NCBI RefSeq assembly: GCF_016616425.1
Contig: NZ_CP067101.1
Coordinates: 2,852,001 to 2,916,000 of the forward strand
Source: Bradyrhizobium diazoefficiens
GTDB lineage: Bacteria > Pseudomonadota > Alphaproteobacteria > Rhizobiales > Xanthobacteraceae
Direction: 5' to 3'
DNA length: 64,000 nucleotides
The notes beneath the pieces are model-generated. The model did not search any database. It saw only the letters and a list, made by a program, of their open reading frames with translations, and had not been told where the DNA came from. Made by a program: the position numbers and the translations under genes. Below are positions 62,490 to 64,000 of the stretch, piece by piece. Each line of letters starts with the position of its first letter. Positions within the stretch are counted from its first letter, which is position 1.

Positions 62490-64000
62490 ATGGCCCTTAC
62501 CGATATTTTCATCAAGCGACCGGTCCTGTCGGTCGTTGTCAGCCTGCTGATCCTGCTGATCGGTTTGCGTGCGGCGACGGTGCTGCCGATCCGGCAGTAT
62601 CCGAAGCTGTCGAACACGGTCATCAACATCACGACCGTCTATCCCGGCGCGTCCGCGGATCTGATCCAGGGCTTCATCACCACGCCAATCGAGCAGGCGG
62701 TCGCGTCCGCCGAGGGCGTTGACTACATCACCTCGTCGTCCGTGCTCGGCACCTCGACAATCCAGGTCTATATCAAGCTGAACTTCGATCCGAACCAGGC
62801 GCTCACCGAGGTGCTGGCGAAGACGAACTCGGTAAAATACCTGATTCCCAAAGAATCCAACGACCCGATCGTCACCAAGACCACCGGCCAGACCACGGCT
62901 GTGATGTATCTCGGCTTCTCGTCTGAGGAACTGTCGGGCTCGGCGATCTCGGACTACCTCACGCGCGTCGTGCAGCCGGTGCTTTCCACCGTCGACGGCG
63001 TCGCGTCGGCTGACATTCTCGGTGGCCAGACCTTTGCGATGCGGCTCTGGCTCGATCCTGTGAAGATGGCCGGCCGCAATGTCTCGGCCACCGACGTCGC
63101 GGCAGCGATCGCGGCGAACAACTTCCAATCTGCGGCAGGCCAGACCAAGGGTTACCTGATCGTTTCCAACGTCTCGACGAATACGGATCTGACCAACGTC
63201 GAGCAGTTCAAGAAGATGATCGTGAAAGCCAAGGACGGCGGCTTCGTGCGAATGGAGGATATCGCCACCGTCGAACTTGCCGCCCAGAGCACGAACGCCA
63301 GCGTCGCCTTCAACGGCGAGCACGCGATCTTCATCGGCGTGCAGGCGACGCCGCAAGGCAATCCGCTGACGCTGGTCAAGGGGGTCCGCGCGCTGTTCCC
63401 CGAGCTCGAACGCAACCTGCCGCCGTCGATGAAGATGAAGGTCGCCTACGACTCGACCAAGTTCATTCAATCTTCGATCGACGAGGTGGAGAAGACGCTG
63501 GGCGAAGCCGTGATCATCGTGATCGTGGTCATCTTCCTGTTCCTGGCCTCGCTCCGCTCGGTCATCATTCCCGTCGTCACCATCCCCCTGTCGATGATCG
63601 GCGTCTGCACCCTGATGCTGGCGCTGGGCTTCAGCTTCAACCTCCTGACGTTGCTGGCGATGGTGCTCGCGATCGGCCTGGTGGTCGACGACGCCATCGT
63701 CGTGGTGGAGAACATCCACCGCCATCTGGAGGAGGGCAAGACGCCGATTCAGGCGTCGCTGCAAGGCGCGCGTGAGATCGTGGGTCCCGTCATCTCGATG
63801 ACGATCACGCTTGCGGCGGTGTATGCGCCGATCGGTTTTCTCGGTGGTCTCACAGGTTCGCTGTTCCGCGAATTTGCCTTCACGCTGGCAGGCTCGGTGA
63901 TCGTGTCGGGCGTGATCGCGCTGACGTTGTCGCCGATGATGTGCTCGGTGTTGTTGAAGAACACCGAGGAGGGCCGCTTCGCCAAGCTCGTCAACAGGGT
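62490..64000 (+). CDS. RND multidrug efflux permease, 3' end cut by window
   Basis: A reading frame open from the ATG at 62490 to the window end (503 codons, about half of the usual 1030). It begins MALTDIFIKRPVLSVVVSLL, the HAE-1 RND opening, and has the porter region (GASADLIQGFITTPIEQAV). In the membrane part it shows LAMVLAIGLVVDDAIVVVEN, with the two Asp of the proton relay, as in MexF and MdtB. With the adaptor and TetR genes it forms a drug or lipid efflux operon. The rest lies beyond base 64000. Confidence 0.94.
   Translation, partial: MALTDIFIKRPVLSVVVSLLILLIGLRAATVLPIRQYPKLSNTVINITTVYPGASADLIQGFITTPIEQAVASAEGVDYITSSSVLGTSTIQVYIKLNFDPNQALTEVLAKTNSVKYLIPKESNDPIVTKTTGQTTAVMYLGFSSEELSGSAISDYLTRVVQPVLSTVDGVASADILGGQTFAMRLWLDPVKMAGRNVSATDVAAAIAANNFQSAAGQTKGYLIVSNVSTNTDLTNVEQFKKMIVKAKDGGFVRMEDIATVELAAQSTNASVAFNGEHAIFIGVQATPQGNPLTLVKGVRALFPELERNLPPSMKMKVAYDSTKFIQSSIDEVEKTLGEAVIIVIVVIFLFLASLRSVIIPVVTIPLSMIGVCTLMLALGFSFNLLTLLAMVLAIGLVVDDAIVVVENIHRHLEEGKTPIQASLQGAREIVGPVISMTITLAAVYAPIGFLGGLTGSLFREFAFTLAGSVIVSGVIALTLSPMMCSVLLKNTEEGRFAKLVNR

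Overview
The window is GC-rich, densely coded chromosomal DNA from an alphaproteobacterium, most likely a Bradyrhizobium or close relative. The pointers are a BJP-1-like subclass B3 metallo-beta-lactamase, a nitrate-assimilation cluster laid out like that of Bradyrhizobium diazoefficiens, and several families of intergenic inverted repeats that recur in the window. No tRNA, rRNA, CRISPR array, transposase or prophage gene was seen. The first gene lacks its 5' end and the last its 3' end at the window edges.

Region by region. 1-12.6 kb: mixed metabolic and regulatory genes (alcohol dehydrogenase, isopropylmalate-dehydrogenase-like enzyme, enoyl-CoA hydratase, a LysR-XRE regulator pair, CcdA, an HWE sensor kinase, a serine hydrolase, an intradiol dioxygenase). 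10.9-24.3 kb: nitrate assimilation, with a PP2C phosphatase-Ser/Thr kinase fusion and a formate/nitrite-family channel on the minus strand, and on the plus strand nrtA-nrtB-fused double ATPase, then narK-flp-nasC. 24.6-31.8 kb: SMP-30 lactonase, aldo/keto reductase, DMT exporter, alcohol dehydrogenase, and an Lrp regulator divergent from an AceE-like ThDP enzyme. 32-45.7 kb: aldehyde dehydrogenase, metallo-beta-lactamase, a sugar-acid block (lactonase, uronate-dehydrogenase-like SDR, GntR regulator, IlvD/Edd dehydratase), an enoyl-CoA hydratase, a ferredoxin-reductase-like flavoprotein, two PfkB kinases and a VOC protein. 45.8-54.4 kb: a TetR regulator, then an operon with an NMT1/THI5-type ABC importer and four enzymes (enolase superfamily, Gfo/Idh/MocA, DUF993, TIM-barrel isomerase). 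54.4-64 kb: a large proline-rich, coiled-coil, LTxxQ-type exported protein, RocD, a P450, a split ThDP decarboxylase, and a TetR-MFP-RND efflux operon.

The strongest unexplained signal is regulatory. Three nitrate transcription units (nrtA, narK and the formate/nitrite channel) each have a sigma-54 -24/-12 promoter. At the predicted RNA start each has a small hairpin with an A-(A/U)-C-G-A-C hexaloop, as expected of an ANTAR/NasT-type leader. The nrtA and narK regions also share a CTTGTGCG-N-CGCACAAG palindrome centred exactly 113 bp upstream of the -24 GG in both. The globin gene (bjgb) known between narK and flp in B. diazoefficiens is absent and a stable hairpin sits there. The ABC/enolase/Gfo-Idh/DUF993/isomerase operon is a candidate uncharacterised catabolic pathway.
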